Shown here one piece after another: positions 1-9,261 of a DNA stretch of 64,000 nucleotides. A model generated the notes under the pieces. The model was not told where the DNA came from, did not search any database, and saw only the letters and a program-made list of their open reading frames with translations. Source of the stretch: Marinicauda algicola (GTDB lineage Bacteria; Pseudomonadota; Alphaproteobacteria; Caulobacterales; Maricaulaceae); contig NZ_CP071057.1 of the NCBI RefSeq assembly GCF_017161425.1, forward strand, positions 2,543,501 through 2,607,500, given 5' to 3'. The translations under genes and the position numbers were made by a program. Each line of letters begins with the position of its first letter. The first letter of the stretch is position 1.

Positions 1-1
1 C

Positions 2-1246
2 GAGGAAGAGGTGCGCGTGGCGCGCGCCTTCGTCGACTATCCCGGCCCCGGCCTCGCCGCGGCGATCGCCGACATGCTCTCCGGGCGTGCCGCGGACGAG
101 GCCTACGAGGTGAATGTCGATGACATGACACGCTTCACCTTCGAGGGCGTCGGGGTCGAGGGCGTCGAGATGAGCGCCACCGAGGAGCTCGAATCGCTCT
201 CGATCACCGGCTTCACCTTCGAGGCGTTCGACGGCGAGACGCTGGGCGCCATGGTGATGAGCGGCTTCTCGATGTCGGCCGAGGACGAGACCGGCGCACC
301 GGTCCATCTCGGGCTCGGCGAGTTTCGCGTGGAGGGGCTCGACGGGGCGCTGTTCAAGTCCATGGCCGACGCCGAGGGCGACCCCCAGGCCGCCATGGAG
401 GCCATGTCGAACTGGATGATGCCGACCAATCTCTACGACAATTTCGCCCTGCGCGATCTCGACGTGAACGCCGCCGGGGTGCGCATCGCGATGCCCGAGA
501 TGACCTCCCAGGTCCGCGAGCGCGGACAGGAGGTGGTGATGACGAGCGCCATGCCGTCCCTGACCATCACCGGCGAGCCGGGCACGCAAGGCGGCGCCCA
601 GATCGCGCAGGCGCTGGAGATGCTCGGCTATGAGAGCTTCGACCTCTCCATGCGCGGGGAGTCGGTCTACGATCAGGAGACCGGCCGGGTGACGACGCGC
701 GGCGACAACTATGTCGAGCTCGAGGACGGTCTGCGCATCTCGATCACGCAGGACATCGGCGGCTTCAACGAATATCTCGAGCGCTATTCGCAGGTCATGG
801 GCGAGCTGTTCGCGCAGGCCGAGACTGCCGGCGAACTCGGCGCGCTCGATCCGCAAATCAACGCGATGATGCTCGATCTCTACGATCCGCTGATGCTGCA
901 CTCGATGACCGTCGCGATCGAGGACCGCTCGATCCTGCAGCGCGGCATCGATGCGGCCGCCGCCCAGCAGGGCGTGACGCCGGAGGATGTGCGCAGCCAG
1001 CTCGTCGGCCTCATCGGCATGGGCGTGATGATGGCCCCGCCCGAAGTGCCCCGGCCGCTGGTCAGCTCCCTGTCGCAGTCCCTGATGAGCTTCGTCCAGC
1101 AGGGCGGCACGCTCGTCATCTCCGCCGATCCCGAGGAGCCGGTCTCGCTCGGCGCGGTGATCGACGCCGCCCAGGCCGGCAATTTCGATCCCGGCCAGAT
1201 CGGCCTCACCGTGGCCCACGAGGGCGGCGAAGCCGGCGGGGAGTGA
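2..1246 (+). CDS. hypothetical protein, N-terminus cut by window edge
   Basis: The reading frame is open to the left edge, so the true start lies outside the window; 414 codons are visible before TGA. I do not recognise the family. The visible part is acidic and Met-rich, without cysteines or an obvious membrane segment. It seems built of weakly repeated beta-type stretches (for example FTFEGVGVEGVEM and FTFEAFDGETLGAM near the visible N-terminus), then a helical middle, and ends near PEEPVSLGAVIDAAQAG. That last pattern recalls alphaproteobacterial periplasmic unknowns of AsmA/DUF945-like flavour, but this is a guess. The composition matches the neighbouring genes. Confidence 0.75.
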   Translation, partial: EEEVRVARAFVDYPGPGLAAAIADMLSGRAADEAYEVNVDDMTRFTFEGVGVEGVEMSATEELESLSITGFTFEAFDGETLGAMVMSGFSMSAEDETGAPVHLGLGEFRVEGLDGALFKSMADAEGDPQAAMEAMSNWMMPTNLYDNFALRDLDVNAAGVRIAMPEMTSQVRERGQEVVMTSAMPSLTITGEPGTQGGAQIAQALEMLGYESFDLSMRGESVYDQETGRVTTRGDNYVELEDGLRISITQDIGGFNEYLERYSQVMGELFAQAETAGELGALDPQINAMMLDLYDPLMLHSMTVAIEDRSILQRGIDAAAAQQGVTPEDVRSQLVGLIGMGVMMAPPEVPRPLVSSLSQSLMSFVQQGGTLVISADPEEPVSLGAVIDAAQAGNFDPGQIGLTVAHEGGEAGGE

Positions 1247-1329
1247 TCCCCGCCCGGTTCGGCCGGAGATATCCTCCATCGCGGGGGAGGAGGGGAAAAT
1301 CGCCTGGCGTTCCACGGAGTCTCCTGCCT

Positions 1330-1402
1330 TCCCCGTCACCCCCCAAACCGCGCAGCGGTCATCGCGGGGCGCGCCCCGCGCGCCCGGGATGACGGCCCCG
1401 GA
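1330..1402. repeat. GC-rich palindromic intergenic repeat (REP-like)
   Basis: This lies between the first gene and the stop of the PHB depolymerase. It includes the perfect palindrome CGGGGCGCGCCCCG (1365-1378), and its outer parts CCGTCACCC and GGGATGACGG are near-complementary, so the whole stretch can fold. Such GTCATCCCGGGC-type elements are common between genes in Alphaproteobacteria. It could also stop transcription from the minus strand, although no T-run follows. Copy number in the genome was not checked. Confidence 0.45.
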
Positions 1403-1431
1403 GGGCGAACTTCAGGACTGCACGGCGGCTC

Positions 1432-2709
1432 TCAGGCCGCCCGCTTGCCCGTCTTCCGGGTGGCGTGGCGCTTCATGAAGGCCTTCATCATCGGCGCGAT
1501 CTCCTCGCGGAAGCGGCGGCCGTTGAAGACGCCGTAATGGCCGACGCCGGGCTGGATGTGGTCCTGGCGCAGCGCATCGGAGAGGCCGGTGCACAGCGTG
1601 TGGGCGGCCTGGGTCTGGCCGATGCCGGAAATGTCGTCGTTCTCGCCTTCCACCGTGAGCAGGGCGACGTCGGCGATGGCGGCGGGACGCACCGGGCGCC
1701 CCTTCACCGTCATGGTGCCGTTGGGCAGCTTGTGCTGCTGGAACACGTCGGAAATGGTCTGCAGGTAGAATTCCTCGGTCAGGTCCATCACCGAGAGATA
1801 TTCGTCGTAGAAGGCGCGGTGGCGGTCGGCGCTGTCGCCGTCGCCCTCGACCAGGTGCTGGAAGAAGCGCCAGTGCGCGTCGACATGGCGGTCCCAGTTC
1901 ATGTTGATGAAGCCGGTCAGCTGCATGAAGCCGGGATAGACCCGCCTCAGCGCGCCGGGATAGACCGCCGGTACGGTGTGGATGAGCTGGTCGCGGAACC
2001 AGGAATAGGGCCGCTCCTCGGCGAGCTTGTTGGGAACGGTCGGCGATTTGCGCGCATCGATCGGCGAGCCCATGAAGGTCATGGACAGCGGCCGGTTCTC
2101 GTCGCCGTCCTCGGCCATGAGCGAGACCGCCGCGAGCGTGGGCGGGCCGGGCTGGCAGACCGCGACGACATGCACGTCCGGCCCGATCGCGGCGATCATC
2201 TCGCGCACGTACTGGACGAAGTCGTCGAGATCGAAGCGGCCCTCGATCACCGGCACGCGGCGCGCATCGGCCCAGTCGGTGACGTAGACCTCGCAGTCGG
2301 GCAGGAAGGTCTCGACCGTGCCGCGCAGCAGGGTCGCATAATGTCCGGACATCGGCGCGACGAAGAGGACCTTCGGATCGCCTTGTCCGGACGAGGTCTT
2401 GCGCGCCGCGGCGAGCGCCTCGCGGTCGCGCCGGAAATGGATGAGATCGCAGAAGGGTTTCGACCACACCGTCTCGATGGCGAGCGGGACGGCCTCGCCT
2501 CCCACCTCGACCGTCTCGAAGCCCCAGTCCGGCTTGCCGTAATAGCGCGTCAGGCTCTCGAACACGTCGGCGGAGGCGGCCATGGCCCGGCCCGCCAGCG
2601 TGTCGGCCATCGGATTGAGCGGGTTGCGCAGGGCCTGGCGCGTGGCGTTCGCCGCAGCCCGCCAGGGCATCATCGCGGCACGTCCCATTTCGAGGAAGGA
2701 ATACAGCAT
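1432..2709 (-). CDS. phaZ: intracellular polyhydroxyalkanoate (PHB) depolymerase
   Basis: The 425-residue product matches the intracellular PHB depolymerase family in length and layout: an N-terminal helical lead-in (MLYSFLEMGRAAMMPWR), an alpha/beta-hydrolase core, and a C-terminal PHB-depolymerase segment. The nucleophile motif is VCQPGPP with Cys185 instead of the usual lipase-box Ser, as known for this family. LTVEGENDDISG should hold the acidic residue and GVGHYGVFNG (about residue 391) the catalytic His. The enzyme mobilises stored polyhydroxybutyrate granules in the cytoplasm. There is no signal peptide. It is a single gene, and no synthase or phasin gene is nearby. The Sco-family gene lies upstream on the same strand with 58 bp between them. 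Confidence 0.93.
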   Translation of the reverse strand: MLYSFLEMGRAAMMPWRAAANATRQALRNPLNPMADTLAGRAMAASADVFESLTRYYGKPDWGFETVEVGGEAVPLAIETVWSKPFCDLIHFRRDREALAAARKTSSGQGDPKVLFVAPMSGHYATLLRGTVETFLPDCEVYVTDWADARRVPVIEGRFDLDDFVQYVREMIAAIGPDVHVVAVCQPGPPTLAAVSLMAEDGDENRPLSMTFMGSPIDARKSPTVPNKLAEERPYSWFRDQLIHTVPAVYPGALRRVYPGFMQLTGFINMNWDRHVDAHWRFFQHLVEGDGDSADRHRAFYDEYLSVMDLTEEFYLQTISDVFQQHKLPNGTMTVKGRPVRPAAIADVALLTVEGENDDISGIGQTQAAHTLCTGLSDALRQDHIQPGVGHYGVFNGRRFREEIAPMMKAFMKRHATRKTGKRAA

Positions 2710-2767
2710 CGCGGGTAAAACTACTCCCGTTGGCGGGCGCGCGCGGCGCGCGGCCCGGCAGGACAGG

Positions 2768-3421
2768 TCACGAGGATCGCCGGCTTTCCTCTAGAAAGTC
2801 TTGCAGCCGCGCCGCGATCTCCCCGGGCGTGGCGTGATGGGGGAAGACGTCGACGAATTCGCCCTCGCCGTCCATCAGGTAGATGAGGCTGGCATGGTCC
2901 ATGGTGTAGCCCGCCGCGCTGTCCGGATCCTCGACGCGCGCGTAATACACCCTGTAGGCCTCGGCGGCGGCGCGGATCTGCTCCGGGCTCCCCGTCAGGC
3001 CGGTGAGATTGGCCGGAAAGGCGGGCGAGTCCACGTACTGCGCGAGCACCTGCGGCGTGTCGCGCTCGGGATCGACGCTGATGAGGAGGGGCTGGAAGAC
3101 GGCGCGCCGGTCCTCGGGCAGGCGCGAGAGCGCGTCGGCGAGCACCTGCAGCGAGAAGGGGCAGACATCGGGGCAGTAGGTGAAGCCGAAATAGATCAGC
3201 ATGGGCCGGCCGGCGAAATCGGCCTCGGTCACCGTCCTTCCGGTATGGTCGACGAGGGTGAAGGGCCCGCCGATCTGCGCCTCGCCGGAGGTGCGCACCA
3301 TCGGCGCGGCGCCCTCGCGCTCCACCGCGCCGCGAGCGAGCAGCAGGGCGAACACCGCGACAAGCGCGGCCAGGCTCGCGATCGCGGGCAGAAGCCAGAC
3401 CGGGCGATCTTTCAGGTTCAT
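2768..3421 (-). CDS. SCO1/SenC family copper chaperone
   Basis: The 217-residue product starts at an ATG preceded by GAGGA. Residues 8-29 form a membrane anchor, so the thioredoxin-like domain faces the periplasm. The copper-binding CxxxC motif is CPDVC (Cys83 and Cys87) and the distal ligand is His176 in GYTMDHASL, which are the complete SCO metal site. Sco proteins deliver copper to the CuA centre of cytochrome oxidase. The gene is divergent from the RegB-like redox sensor kinase 200 bp away, which suits a link with respiration. No oxidase gene is visible in the window. Confidence 0.92.
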   Translation of the reverse strand: MNLKDRPVWLLPAIASLAALVAVFALLLARGAVEREGAAPMVRTSGEAQIGGPFTLVDHTGRTVTEADFAGRPMLIYFGFTYCPDVCPFSLQVLADALSRLPEDRRAVFQPLLISVDPERDTPQVLAQYVDSPAFPANLTGLTGSPEQIRAAAEAYRVYYARVEDPDSAAGYTMDHASLIYLMDGEGEFVDVFPHHATPGEIAARLQDFLEESRRSS

Positions 3422-3625
3422 GCAAGTCCTCGTTCGTCGGCGCGGCATCGACCTATATAGGGCCGCAGCCCCGCGAATGCTCATGCTGCAGTGCACCAGC
3501 CCGTCTTGTCCACCCTGTCGTGGAGTTGCGCGCCTGCACACGGCGCGGGGCGCGGCGTTCGGCCCCGTTGACGCGGCGGGCCCGGGGCCGTCCCCTGTCG
3601 CCGGCGGCAGATGAAGGAGTGTGCG

Positions 3626-4966
3626 ATGCAGGACGGCGAACCGGAATGGGAGGACCTTGCCGAGCAGGACCGGCTGAACCCGATCTTCGGGCGGATCAGG
3701 CTGCGCACGCTGGTGCTGCTGCGCTGGCTCGCCGTGGGCGGGCAGACGGCGACCGTGCTCGGGGTGCATTTCGCGCTCGGCTTCGAGCTGCCGCTGATCG
3801 CCTGCCTCGCGGTCATCGCGGCGAGCGCGCTGCTCAATGTCTGGCTCTCCCTGGCCCTGCCGCTGGCCCGCTTCGCGCGCGATCCCGAGGCGGCGGCCCA
3901 GCTCGGCTACGACCTGGTGCAGCTGATGGTCCTGCTGGCGCTGACCGGCGGGCTGACCAACCCGTTCGCGATCATCATGATCGCCCCGGTGGTGATCGCG
4001 GTGGCCTGCCTGCCCGCGCGCTGGTGGGTGGCGCTCGCCGCGCTCGCCATCGCCGGCTCGCTCGCCATCTCGCTCTGGCACTTCCCGCTGCCCTGGCGCG
4101 GCCCGCGCGAGGCGATCCTTCCCGCGACCTACCAGATCGGCATGTGGCTCGCGCTCGCCATCACGATCGCCTTCACCGCGGTCTACGCCTGGCGCGTGGG
4201 GCGCGAGGCCAAGCGCATGAGCACGGCGCTGACCGCGACGCAGTTCGTGCTGGCGCGCGAGCAGCGCCTGTCCGCGCTGGGGGCGCTGTCGGCCGCGGCC
4301 GCGCACGAGCTCGGCACCCCGCTCGCCACGATCCAGCTGACCGCCAAGGAGATGCTGAAATTCGCCGAGAACGAGACGGTGAAGGAGGATGCCGCCCTGC
4401 TCGTCTCCCAGGCCGAGCGCTGCCGCGACATCCTCAAGCGCCTGTCGCGCACCCAGGAAGCCAGCGACCGGATGCACGACCGGCTCACCCTGCGCGCCGC
4501 GCTGGAAGAGGCGGCCGCGCCGCTGAAGGGGCTCGGCGCGGAGATCGGCATCCATCTCAATGCGCTGGAAGGCGATCCCGAACCGCCCGTGCTGCAGCGG
4601 CGCGCCGAGTTGCTGTACGCGCTCGGCAATTTCGTGGAGAACGCGGTCGACTACGCCGCCTCGCGCGTCGACATCACGGGGCGCTGGAACGGCGAGCGCA
4701 TCACGGTGGAGATCGAGGATGACGGGCCGGGCTTCCCGCCCGACGTGCTCGCCAAGCTCGGCGAGCCCTATGTCACCACGCGCCGGGGGCGGGAAGGCAG
4801 CGGCGGGCTGGGGCTCGGCGTGTTCATCGCCATCACCCTGACCGAGCGCATCGGCGGGCGGGTCGACTTCTCCAACGCCTCGCCGCGCGGCGGCGCGCGC
4901 GTGACGCTGACCTGGCCGCGCGCGGCGCTCGCCGCGCGCGAGGAGGAGGCGGTGGCGACCGCCTGA
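3626..4966 (+). CDS. ActS/PrrB/RegB family redox sensor histidine kinase
   Basis: I take the ATG at 3626 (446 aa) because AAGGAG sits six bases before it; an in-frame ATG at 3611 overlaps that ribosome site. About six membrane segments occupy residues 25-195. They include GGLTNPF (108-114), the ubiquinone-binding motif of RegB. The DHp H-box is AAAHELGTPLATI with His227, followed by the redox box ERCRDILKRLS with Cys266, equivalent to the redox-active cysteine of RegB. The ATPase domain shows NFVENAVDYA, DDGPGF and GLGLGVFIA. The kinase senses redox or quinone state and phosphorylates the response regulator encoded 92 bp downstream. All signature residues are intact. Confidence 0.94.
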   Translation: MQDGEPEWEDLAEQDRLNPIFGRIRLRTLVLLRWLAVGGQTATVLGVHFALGFELPLIACLAVIAASALLNVWLSLALPLARFARDPEAAAQLGYDLVQLMVLLALTGGLTNPFAIIMIAPVVIAVACLPARWWVALAALAIAGSLAISLWHFPLPWRGPREAILPATYQIGMWLALAITIAFTAVYAWRVGREAKRMSTALTATQFVLAREQRLSALGALSAAAAHELGTPLATIQLTAKEMLKFAENETVKEDAALLVSQAERCRDILKRLSRTQEASDRMHDRLTLRAALEEAAAPLKGLGAEIGIHLNALEGDPEPPVLQRRAELLYALGNFVENAVDYAASRVDITGRWNGERITVEIEDDGPGFPPDVLAKLGEPYVTTRRGREGSGGLGLGVFIAITLTERIGGRVDFSNASPRGGARVTLTWPRAALAAREEEAVATA

Positions 4967-5058
4967 GACCGGCAGCGCTCGAAAGGTTTGAGGCGGCGGC
5001 ACAAAAGGCTATATCCCTTCCCGAATGCCGGACGGCGCGAAGACGGAAGGAGTGGCCG

Positions 5059-5610
5059 ATGAGCGAGACCGAACTCGACCTGCCCGAGGACAAGAGCCTC
5101 CTCATCTGTGACGACGACACGCCCTTCCGCACGCGGCTGGCCCGCGCGATGGAGCGGCGCGGCTTCGAGGTCGTGGAGGCGGCAAGCGTCGCCGAGGCCC
5201 TGAAGATCGCGCGCGAGACCCCGCCCGCCTTCGCCGTCGTGGATCTGCGCCTGGAGGACGGGGACGGGCTGCAGGTCGTCAAGGCGCTGCACGAGACCCG
5301 TGCCGACTGCCGCGCCGTGATGCTGACCGGCTACGGCAATATCGCCACCGCCGTCGCCGCGGTGAAGTCCGGCGCGATCGACTATCTCTCCAAGCCCGCC
5401 GATGCCGACGACGTGGTCAAGGCCCTGCTCGCCAGCCCCGACGAGAAGCCCGCCCCGCCGGAAAACCCGATGAGCGCGGACCGGGTGCGCTGGGAGCACA
5501 TCCAGCGCGTCTTCGAGCTGTGCGACCACAATGTCTCGGAAACCGCCCGGCGCCTCAACATGCACCGGCGCACCCTGCAGCGCATCCTCGCCAAGCGCGC
5601 GCCGCGCTAG
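5059..5610 (+). CDS. ActR/PrrA/RegA family redox response regulator
   Basis: This 183-residue protein has a receiver domain (about 15-125) with acidic pocket CDDD (17-20), phospho-acceptor Asp62 in VVDLRLEDGDG and Lys in YLSKPAD. A proline-rich linker follows, then a Fis-type helix-turn-helix near the C-terminus (HNVSETARRLNMHRRTLQRI), which is the hallmark of RegA. It is the cognate partner of the RegB-like kinase just upstream and would control respiration and other redox-dependent genes. Its stop codon lies three bases from the convergent stop of the transglutaminase-like gene. Confidence 0.94.
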   Translation: MSETELDLPEDKSLLICDDDTPFRTRLARAMERRGFEVVEAASVAEALKIARETPPAFAVVDLRLEDGDGLQVVKALHETRADCRAVMLTGYGNIATAVAAVKSGAIDYLSKPADADDVVKALLASPDEKPAPPENPMSADRVRWEHIQRVFELCDHNVSETARRLNMHRRTLQRILAKRAPR

Positions 5611-5613
5611 CGC

Positions 5614-7710
5614 CTAGCGCAGCGCCAGCACCTCGCCGAACGCCTCGTTCCAGGGTTCGGCGCGCGCGTGCATGGCCATGTGCACCGTGCCGGCGACCGG
5701 GGTGGGCAGGCCGAGCACGATCGGCAGCGCCTGCTGCACGAAGGCGAGGTCGGCGTTGACGGCGGCAATCTCGCCGGGGCCGACTTCCGGGCTCCGCATC
5801 TCCAGCCGGGCGCGCGAGTGGACCTCGTTCCCGCTCTGGCTGCGCACGATCGAGTAGCGGAAGGCCGCGTTCTCGCGTGCCTCGTCGAGCGGCGTGACGG
5901 CGGGCCAGACATCGTGGCCCTCGGGCAGGGCAATGCTCAGCGTATGCTCCACCGAGTGGGGATAGATCGCGATCACCGCGCTGTCGCGCTCGGCGGCGAC
6001 CTGGGGAACGGGGGGCAGCGTCTCCACCTGGGCGAAGAGCGGCTGGGCGGTGCCGCGCTTCTCGCCGGTCATGTTCATCGGCAGCACGGACCAGTCGAAG
6101 ACCAGCGTCCAGCTGTTGGCCTCGCGGTCGTCGACGATGCGCGGCTCGCTGCGGGCCTCGTAGGCGGCGAATTTGGAGGCGAAGCCCTCCTCCATCGCCG
6201 CGACGAAGGCCTCCCTGCCGAGATTGGCGACGGCGTATCGCGCATTGTCGGCCCAGATGTCGTGGAAGGTGAGCGAGAGCTCGGCCCCGGCGCGGTCGCC
6301 GGCCTGCGTACCCGACAGCACGTAGCTTTCGGCGACGCGCATCAGCGGGGCCTCGTACTCCACCGCCATGTCCACCAGAGAGCGCGCCGGCCCGGCGATG
6401 AGCGCCTTGCCGTAATCGGGCTGGGACAGGGTGTCGAGACGGCCGAACTGCTCGAACGCGGTCGGATCGAACCAGTAGCGCCGCCCGTCATGCTCCAGGG
6501 TCACGATGACATGGTTGAAGGCGTAGACCGTCGGCGGCAGGCGCTCCAGCCCGCGTCCGATCATCGGATTGACCATCACCGCGTCCGCCTCGACGCCGAG
6601 CGCGGCGAGCAGGGAGATCAGCAGGAGCGACTTCGCCTTGCAGTCGCCCTCCATGAGCCGCAGCGTCTCGTCGGGATGCAGCGGCTGGTAACCGCCATCG
6701 CCCAGCAGCAGGGCGAAATAGCGGATCTCGCGCTGGACATAGCGCAGCGCCTCGGCGATCTGCGCGTCGCGCGCGGGATGGGCGGCTCGGATGTCGGCCG
6801 CGATCGCCGCGACCGCCTCGCTCACCACGGGCTCGTAGAAGGGCGCGGCCCAGGCGGCGATGTCGGCCCAGGCCGGCGTGGTGGAGAGCACCGCGCTGGT
6901 ATAGGGAAAGTGCCAGGCCGGGATCAGGGGATCGACCGCGGCGGGCGCGTAGGGTCCGTCGTGATAGACCGTCGTCTCGACCTCGCGCCGGCGCATCCGG
7001 TCAGGGTCGGCATACGCGCCGAAGGCCGACTGGGCCGCGTCCAGAGGCGCGCGGGCGCGCACGCGCAGCCTGGCGAGTTCGGCCACCGGGCTGTCGAACA
7101 TGAGGCTGCGGCCGTGATCGATCAGCGCGGGCTGGCCGGCGATGGCGTAGCGCACCTCCACGCGGTCGCCCGGGCGCACGCCCGGGATGCGCACGATGAC
7201 GCTGACCTGTCCGGTGAAGGCCGGAAGCGCGTTCAGATTCTCCGAATCCACGATCGAGATGACGACGTCGTCGAGCCGCTCGCGCGGCGCATCTGCCGGG
7301 CCGGTGAGGACCGAGTGCAGCACCAGCGTGTCGTGGGCCGGGTTGAGCTGGACCGCGAACAGCGAGGCGGGCTGCACGCCCGCTGCGGTGACCACGTCCA
7401 CGACCTGGTGGGCGTAATGCACGGGAGGGTCGGCCATGGCGCTGGCGAACTCGTCCACGCCGACGAGGCGCAGCCCGTTCTGCAGCGGGGTCGTCACCGC
7501 ATCGGGGGCGGGCAGCTCGAACGCGTCGACCCAGGCCGGCACCGGCCCAGCATAGATCTCGATCCCGTCATCGGAAAACAGCAGCCGGTCGGTGACGAGC
7601 GCGCCGGAACTGGCCAGCGCGGAGCGCTCCAGCCAGGACGGGGCGGTAAGCGCGGCGAGCGCCGCGGCGAAGGCCAGACAGCCGGCGAAGACGGGCCGAA
7701 GCAGGAGCAC
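5614..7710 (-). CDS. exported DUF3857/transglutaminase-like domain protein
   Basis: The 698-residue product begins with a hydrophobic segment (residues 1-23) that looks like a signal peptide or anchor. Residues about 60-250 fit the DUF3857 beta domain and residues about 290-420 a transglutaminase-like cysteine-protease fold. The triad is visible: Cys357 in EGDCKAKSLLL, His400 in AFNHVIVTL and Asp415 in YWFDPTAFE. The rest is a beta-rich tail. Such proteins are periplasmic or surface-exposed, with unknown substrates. The gene is convergent with actR. The substrate is not deducible from the sequence. Confidence 0.85.
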   Translation of the reverse strand: MLLLRPVFAGCLAFAAALAALTAPSWLERSALASSGALVTDRLLFSDDGIEIYAGPVPAWVDAFELPAPDAVTTPLQNGLRLVGVDEFASAMADPPVHYAHQVVDVVTAAGVQPASLFAVQLNPAHDTLVLHSVLTGPADAPRERLDDVVISIVDSENLNALPAFTGQVSVIVRIPGVRPGDRVEVRYAIAGQPALIDHGRSLMFDSPVAELARLRVRARAPLDAAQSAFGAYADPDRMRRREVETTVYHDGPYAPAAVDPLIPAWHFPYTSAVLSTTPAWADIAAWAAPFYEPVVSEAVAAIAADIRAAHPARDAQIAEALRYVQREIRYFALLLGDGGYQPLHPDETLRLMEGDCKAKSLLLISLLAALGVEADAVMVNPMIGRGLERLPPTVYAFNHVIVTLEHDGRRYWFDPTAFEQFGRLDTLSQPDYGKALIAGPARSLVDMAVEYEAPLMRVAESYVLSGTQAGDRAGAELSLTFHDIWADNARYAVANLGREAFVAAMEEGFASKFAAYEARSEPRIVDDREANSWTLVFDWSVLPMNMTGEKRGTAQPLFAQVETLPPVPQVAAERDSAVIAIYPHSVEHTLSIALPEGHDVWPAVTPLDEARENAAFRYSIVRSQSGNEVHSRARLEMRSPEVGPGEIAAVNADLAFVQQALPIVLGLPTPVAGTVHMAMHARAEPWNEAFGEVLALR

Positions 7711-7901
7711 GATGATCCCCTCGTTAACTATTCCCCCGAGGCAGGATCACCCACGTTAACCCTAAATGGCAAGGCGGAAATGAGGATTATTCCGGCGCCG
7801 GTCCGTCCTCGCCCCCGACAGGCGCATCCGCCGTGAGCGCTCCGGATGGGGCAAACGCCCTCCGCCGCAAGCCTTCCTCTGCCGCACGCGCCTGCACGCG
7901 G

Positions 7902-8348
7902 TCAGAGCGAGCGCATCAGCCTTTCCGCCGCGTGACGGCCGAACCGCAGCGTCAGCGCCTTGCGCCGGGCCGGGGCGAGCGGCTGGACCGGGCTTTCGCG
8001 CACGATGCCCGCGCCGAAGGCGTCGGCCACGATGAGGCCGGTCTGCCCGGGCAGCACCTCGTGCGGGAAACGGTCGGAGACGGCGAAGAAGAACCGGTCG
8101 CACCAGTCGAAATAGTCCGGCCATTTGCGGTCGGCACGGAAATCGGCGATGCCGGACTTCACCTCGACGATGAGGATTTCCCCCTTCGGCCCAAGCCCGG
8201 CGAGGTCGGCGCGCCGGCCGCACGGCAGGGTGAATTCCGGGATGGCGTTGACCCCGAGATCGAACAGCAGGCGCGCCGCCCCGCGCATCAGCGCGTGGGC
8301 ATCGTCGATCGCCGGATTGGCGGCGGAGGCAAGGCTCGTCGGTCCCAT
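7902..8348 (-). CDS. mmcB: MmcB family DNA repair nuclease-like protein
   Basis: The 148-residue protein matches MmcB (old DUF1052), a PD-(D/E)xK-fold protein of Alphaproteobacteria induced by DNA damage in Caulobacter. Asp48 in GRRADLAGLG, Glu62 and Lys64 in LIVEVKSG form the nuclease motif. DRKWPDYFDWCDRFFFAV is the typical family signature. It ends at MRSL near the usual family length. It is monocistronic here, and no SOS box was recognised in its upstream region. Confidence 0.9.
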   Translation of the reverse strand: MGPTSLASAANPAIDDAHALMRGAARLLFDLGVNAIPEFTLPCGRRADLAGLGPKGEILIVEVKSGIADFRADRKWPDYFDWCDRFFFAVSDRFPHEVLPGQTGLIVADAFGAGIVRESPVQPLAPARRKALTLRFGRHAAERLMRSL

Positions 8349-8487
8349 GCCCTTATCCTGTTCGAACTTTGTTCCGGGCGCAAGCGGGCCGGTGAGTCCG
8401 TCCCGCTCCCCCGGGCTATTGCGCGGCGGCGGGGCGCGGCCTACCTGCGGAAGCCCTGGAGATGTCCGGCCCGGAGAGCGAAGCGCG

Positions 8488-8856
8488 ATGATGATGGACC
8501 ACTTGGTGCTGATGGCCGGCCGGCTGGAGGCGAGCCTTGCCTTCTACGAGGCGCTGCTGCCGATGCTCGGCTATCACAAGACGCGCGAGCACGTCTTCGT
8601 CAGCCGGTCCGCTCCGGCCATCGACCTCAAGCAGGCCGGCGACGAGACGCGCAGCTATGGCCGGTACGCGCCGGGGCTGAACCATATCGGCTTCACCGCG
8701 CCCGACCTCGAGACGGTCGAACGCATCGCCGGGGCCATGAGAACGCTTGGCTTCGAGGTGCCGGAGATCCAGCGCTTCGGCGGCGACCGGGCGCTGTTCC
8801 TGCCCGATCCCGACGGGCTTCGCATCGAGATCACCGCCTACGGAACCGGAGGCTGA
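8488..8856 (+). CDS. VOC (glyoxalase/bleomycin-resistance fold) family protein
   Basis: The 122-residue protein starts at a run of three ATG codons (8488, 8491, 8494), preceded by GGAGAGCGAAG. It has one pair of beta-alpha-beta-beta-beta modules typical of VOC proteins. Possible metal ligands are the His in MDHLVLMAG at the N-terminus, the His in GLNHIGFTAPD and the Glu in LRIEITAYG at the end. The substrate is unknown. The stop codon abuts the ATG of the zincin gene (TGAATG), so the two are probably translated together. Confidence 0.88.
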   Translation: MMMDHLVLMAGRLEASLAFYEALLPMLGYHKTREHVFVSRSAPAIDLKQAGDETRSYGRYAPGLNHIGFTAPDLETVERIAGAMRTLGFEVPEIQRFGGDRALFLPDPDGLRIEITAYGTGG

Positions 8857-9261
8857 ATGGCCTGCAATCCCGATCTTCTCTCCCCGTCCCAGGAGGACGT
8901 GCTCGCCGTCGCCGAACAGGCCTGGGCCGAGCTGCCCCAGGCGTTCCGGGACATGTGCGGCAATGTCGTGATCCAGGTGGTGGACTTCGCCGACGAGGAG
9001 ACGCTCTCCCATTTCGGCATGGAGAGCCCCTACGAGCTGACCGGCCTCTATCACGGCGTCGACCTCACCCAGAAATCCCACATGGACATGAACGGGCCGG
9101 ATTATGTCTTCCTCTATCGCCTGCCGATCCTCCTGGAATGGTGCGAGCGCGGCGACGTCTCGCTGAAGGAGCTGGTCACCCACGTTCTGGTGCACGAGAT
9201 CGGCCATCATTTCGGCCTGTCCGACGAGGACATGCACGCCATCGAGGACGAGGCGGGCTAG
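8857..9261 (+). CDS. small zincin-like metallopeptidase (Zincin_1/DUF1025 type)
   Basis: The 134-residue protein carries the zinc-binding motif HEIGHHFGLSDED close to its C-terminus (His113, Glu114, His117, third ligand probably Asp123), the signature of the minimal Zincin_1 family. There is no signal peptide, so it acts in the cytoplasm; no substrate is established for the family. It is translationally coupled to the preceding glyoxalase-fold gene. Its TAG stop lies inside a CTAG palindrome that also supplies the stop of the convergent sulfotransferase gene. Confidence 0.88.
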   Translation: MACNPDLLSPSQEDVLAVAEQAWAELPQAFRDMCGNVVIQVVDFADEETLSHFGMESPYELTGLYHGVDLTQKSHMDMNGPDYVFLYRLPILLEWCERGDVSLKELVTHVLVHEIGHHFGLSDEDMHAIEDEAG

